Below are positions 62,067 to 64,000 of a stretch of DNA of 64,000 nucleotides, one piece after another. The notes beneath the pieces were generated by a model. That model worked only from the letters and a program-made list of their open reading frames with translations, did no database searches and was not told the DNA's origin. The position numbers and the translations under genes are program-made. Each line of letters opens with the position of its first letter. The first letter of the stretch is position 1. This stretch comes from Deltaproteobacteria bacterium (lineage in GTDB: Bacteria; Desulfobacterota; Desulfomonilia; UBA1062): positions 62,001 through 126,000 of the forward strand of contig JAHDKO010000015.1 in the NCBI GenBank assembly GCA_018436855.1, in the 5' to 3' direction.

Positions 62067-62803
62067 AGATCGATTTGAGCTCACAGGTTGCCGTCGTCAC
62101 CGGCGCGTCGCGGGGAATCGGCGCGTCCATCGCCCGGACCCTTGCATCCTGCGGGGCGCACGTGGTGGTCAACTACCTCAAGAATGCCGCCGCGGCCCGT
62201 GATGTGGTCGAAGCGATTCGGGCCGCCGGGGGCAGCGCAGAGGCGTACGCCTTCGATGTGTCTGACCAAGGGCAGGTGAAGCAGGCCTTTCAGGATATCG
62301 TCAAGCACCACGGGCGCATCGACATCCTGGTGAACAACGCGGCCGTGTCAAAGGATTCATTGCTGCTCAGGATAAAGGCCGAAGATGTCGATACCATGAT
62401 GGACACGAATCTTAAAGGGTCGATTTTCTGTTCTTTTCACGCTGCACGAACTATGCTAAAGCAGAAAAAGGGAAGAATCATCAACGTTTCTTCAGTCGTG
62501 GGTATGGGCGGTAACCCGGGGCAGAGCGTATACGCAGCAACGAAGGCAGGGCTCATCGCTTTCACCAAGAGCCTTGCAAAGGAGCTGGGTTCCAAGGGTA
62601 TACTCGTGAACGCCGTGGCGCCGGGTCTGGTGAAGACGGATATGACCAGAGACTTGGATATCGACGCGCTCCTGGAGCAGGTACCGCTGCGGAGGATTGG
62701 GGGTCCGGAAGACGTGGCCGGGCTCGTTGCCTTTCTCTCCTCTGATCTCAGCTCATATGTCACGGGTCAGGTCTTTGTTATCGACGGCGGGCTCTATACT
62801 TGA
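62063..62803 (+). CDS. fabG: 3-oxoacyl-ACP reductase
   Basis: The 246-residue short-chain dehydrogenase has the NADP motif VTGASRGIGASIA, the NNAA motif in ILVNNAAVSKDSLLLR, the catalytic serine in INVSSVVGMGGNPGQ and YAATKAG with Tyr and Lys, then NAVAPGLVKTDMT. It reduces 3-oxoacyl-ACP in the elongation cycle. The ATG overlaps the fabD stop. Confidence 0.96.
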   Translation: MKIDLSSQVAVVTGASRGIGASIARTLASCGAHVVVNYLKNAAAARDVVEAIRAAGGSAEAYAFDVSDQGQVKQAFQDIVKHHGRIDILVNNAAVSKDSLLLRIKAEDVDTMMDTNLKGSIFCSFHAARTMLKQKKGRIINVSSVVGMGGNPGQSVYAATKAGLIAFTKSLAKELGSKGILVNAVAPGLVKTDMTRDLDIDALLEQVPLRRIGGPEDVAGLVAFLSSDLSSYVTGQVFVIDGGLYT

Positions 62804-62847
62804 TTTCGATCAGGATTGTATAGAAAGATAAAGGAGGAGCTTATCTT

Positions 62848-63081
62848 ATGGTGGATGTAGCACAGCGTATCATTCAACTCATCGCTGAGCAGCTCGATAA
62901 GGATGTCTCTGAGATAGACCCCGAGATGTCCTTTGCCGACGATCTGGGCGCGGATTCCCTTGATCTGGTAGAGCTGATCATGACCGTGGAAGAGGAATTC
63001 AATATCGAGATTCCCGATGACGAGGCGGAAAAGATCAAGTACGTGAAGGATGCCATCAGTTACGTCAATGCAAGGCTATGA
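62848..63081 (+). CDS. acpP: Acyl carrier protein
   Basis: This 77-residue acidic protein has the phosphopantetheine serine in [15 protein letters not shown] near residue 36, and the flanking helices are those of FAS II ACP. AAAGGAGGAG precedes the ATG. Its end overlaps the beginning of fabF by 14 bases. Confidence 0.98.
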   Translation: MVDVAQRIIQLIAEQLDKDVSEIDPEMSFADDLGADSLDLVELIMTVEEEFNIEIPDDEAEKIKYVKDAISYVNARL

Positions 63082-64000
63082 TCCTCCCTTGAGGAAGGTC
63101 GCTGTTACGGGTCTCGGAGTCGTTTCGCCTTTGGGGAGCGATGTCGCCGGACTCTGGGACAACCTTATCGAAGGAACATCAGGCATAGAGCATATCGAAG
63201 AATTCTCCGGCCTGCCGGTCACGTTCGGCGGCCGCGCCCGGGGCTTCGACCCGAGCCGGTACCTGGGGCCCAAAGAGTTGCGCCACATGGACCGGTATTC
63301 TCAAATGGCGTTGACCGCCGGCCTCGATGCATATCACCACGCACGACTCGATCAGAGCTCCTACTCCCCGGAGCGGATCGGCGTGATGATCGGATCGGGC
63401 TCGGGCGGCATGTCCACCATCGAAAGCCAGATCCAGACATTCCATACCCGCGGTGCCCGGAGGGTGTCCCCGGTCACGGTGCCCATGTTCATCACCAACA
63501 TGGGCTCGGCCGAATGCTCCATACGCATTCAGGCCAAGGGGCCGGGCATGGGGATCACCTCTGCCTGCGCCACCGGCGGCCACGCACTGGCCCTTGCCTC
63601 CCGCCTGATCATGTACGGCGAGGCCGACTGCATGCTGGCAGGGGGCGTCGAGGCGTGCCTGACCCCCTTCTCCGTGTCAGCGTTCGCTGCCATGAGGGCG
63701 CTTTCCACCAGGAATGACGCGCCCGAAAAGGCGTCGCGCCCCTTCAGCATCGACCGGGACGGGTTCGTGATGGCCGAGGGAGGCGGGGTGCTCGTTCTGG
63801 AGGAATACGGGCATGCAAAGAGACGCGGGGCCGAGGTCCTGGCCGTGCTCGAAGGCTCGGCAATGAGCCAGGACGCCTATCACGTGGTGGCCCCGGACCC
63901 GGAAGGCTGCGCTGTGGTGTATGCCATCGAACAGGCCGTGAAGAACGCCGGCATCGACAAGGCCGATATCGGCTATATCAACGCCCACGGCACATCGACC
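63068..64000 (+). CDS. fabF: 3-oxoacyl-ACP synthase II, truncated by the window end
   Basis: The visible 311 codons encode a condensing enzyme starting [20 protein letters not shown]. The nucleophile cysteine is in [15 protein letters not shown] near residue 169, followed by [37 protein letters not shown] and the first catalytic histidine in NAHGTST at the very end. The second histidine and the stop lie beyond the window. ATG 63068 lies inside the end of acpP; TTG 63089 is an alternative. It elongates acyl-ACP with malonyl-ACP. Confidence 0.95.
   Translation, partial: MQGYDPPLRKVAVTGLGVVSPLGSDVAGLWDNLIEGTSGIEHIEEFSGLPVTFGGRARGFDPSRYLGPKELRHMDRYSQMALTAGLDAYHHARLDQSSYSPERIGVMIGSGSGGMSTIESQIQTFHTRGARRVSPVTVPMFITNMGSAECSIRIQAKGPGMGITSACATGGHALALASRLIMYGEADCMLAGGVEACLTPFSVSAFAAMRALSTRNDAPEKASRPFSIDRDGFVMAEGGGVLVLEEYGHAKRRGAEVLAVLEGSAMSQDAYHVVAPDPEGCAVVYAIEQAVKNAGIDKADIGYINAHGTST

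Noticed and set aside
1-64000. CRISPR array, prophage, intact insertion sequence or rRNA operon
   Set aside because: No regularly spaced repeats, phage genes, transposases or rRNA sequence were found while reading both strands.

Overview
The window looks like chromosomal DNA of an anaerobic Gram-negative bacterium, most probably a member of the Desulfobacterota (former Deltaproteobacteria). The reasons are lipopolysaccharide Kdo genes (kdsB, waaA), a membrane Fe-S oxidoreductase next to etfBA as used in syntrophic and sulfate-reducing fatty-acid oxidisers, indolepyruvate:ferredoxin oxidoreductase with a phenylacetate-CoA ligase, GTP-type PEP carboxykinase, several acyl-CoA synthetases, multi-PAS hybrid kinases, a PEP-CTERM protein and a probable selenoprotein. 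The genus cannot be told from the sequence. Base composition is GC-rich, except for an AT-richer block at about 20.4-23.6 kb. No prophage, intact insertion sequence, CRISPR array or rRNA was seen.

Layout. 0-9 kb: CoxE-like VWA protein (its start may lie outside the window), acyl-CoA dehydrogenase, a frameshifted remnant of an FGGY sugar kinase, a five-PAS hybrid kinase, a long-chain acyl-CoA synthetase and a response regulator with its own ATPase domain. 9-13.3 kb (minus strand): a thioredoxin-reductase-like flavoprotein fused to a two-CXXC thioredoxin module, a GH13 glycosidase and a YbaK deacylase. 13.5-16.5 kb: the most interesting locus. A 97-residue HesB/IscA-like gene has an in-frame UGA exactly where the family has its first cysteine, and is followed by a Tat-exported ferredoxin subunit and a cytochrome b subunit. 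A perfect FNR-type box separates it from a divergent Crp/Fnr regulator. 16.8-20.4 kb: pckG, a DJ-1 family protein, a cupin and a PEP-CTERM protein. 20.4-24 kb: a hairpin-rich AT-rich block, a second hybrid kinase and tRNA-Leu. 24-31.8 kb: a beta-CASP nuclease, the paaK-iorB-iorA operon (read right to left) behind a structured leader, a PilZ protein and a phosphoribosyltransferase. 31.8-45.3 kb: a second acyl-CoA synthetase, envelope proteins, radC, OsmC, tRNA-Ala, a small ribbon-helix-helix protein with upstream iterons, a MoaE-like protein, a macrodomain protein, kdsB-waaA and a small cysteine protein. 45.3-55.7 kb: a secreted protein, acs, a FadR-like TetR regulator, a fused hydroxyacyl-CoA dehydrogenase/enoyl-CoA hydratase, etfB, etfA and the Etf-linked Fe-S membrane oxidoreductase. 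This forms a beta-oxidation and electron-transfer island. 55.7-60.3 kb: a cupin fused to a glycosyltransferase-like piece, a DUF4388/J-domain/TPR protein, tRNA-Asn and a class IV aminotransferase. 60.4-64 kb: the fatty-acid synthesis operon yceD-rpmF-fabD-fabG-acpP-fabF, lacking plsX and fabH. fabF runs off the end.

How the parts fit. Acyl-CoA synthetases, acyl-CoA dehydrogenase, the HAD/ECH fusion, EtfAB and the quinone-linked Fe-S protein would together activate and oxidise fatty acids and pass the electrons to the membrane pool. Acs and pckG connect acetate and C4 acids to central metabolism. A FadR-like regulator sits between acs and the HAD/ECH gene, and a palindrome built from FadR half-sites lies in the acs promoter. 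The FNR box, selenoprotein, ferredoxin and cytochrome b cluster reads as a redox-responsive membrane module without its own catalytic subunit.
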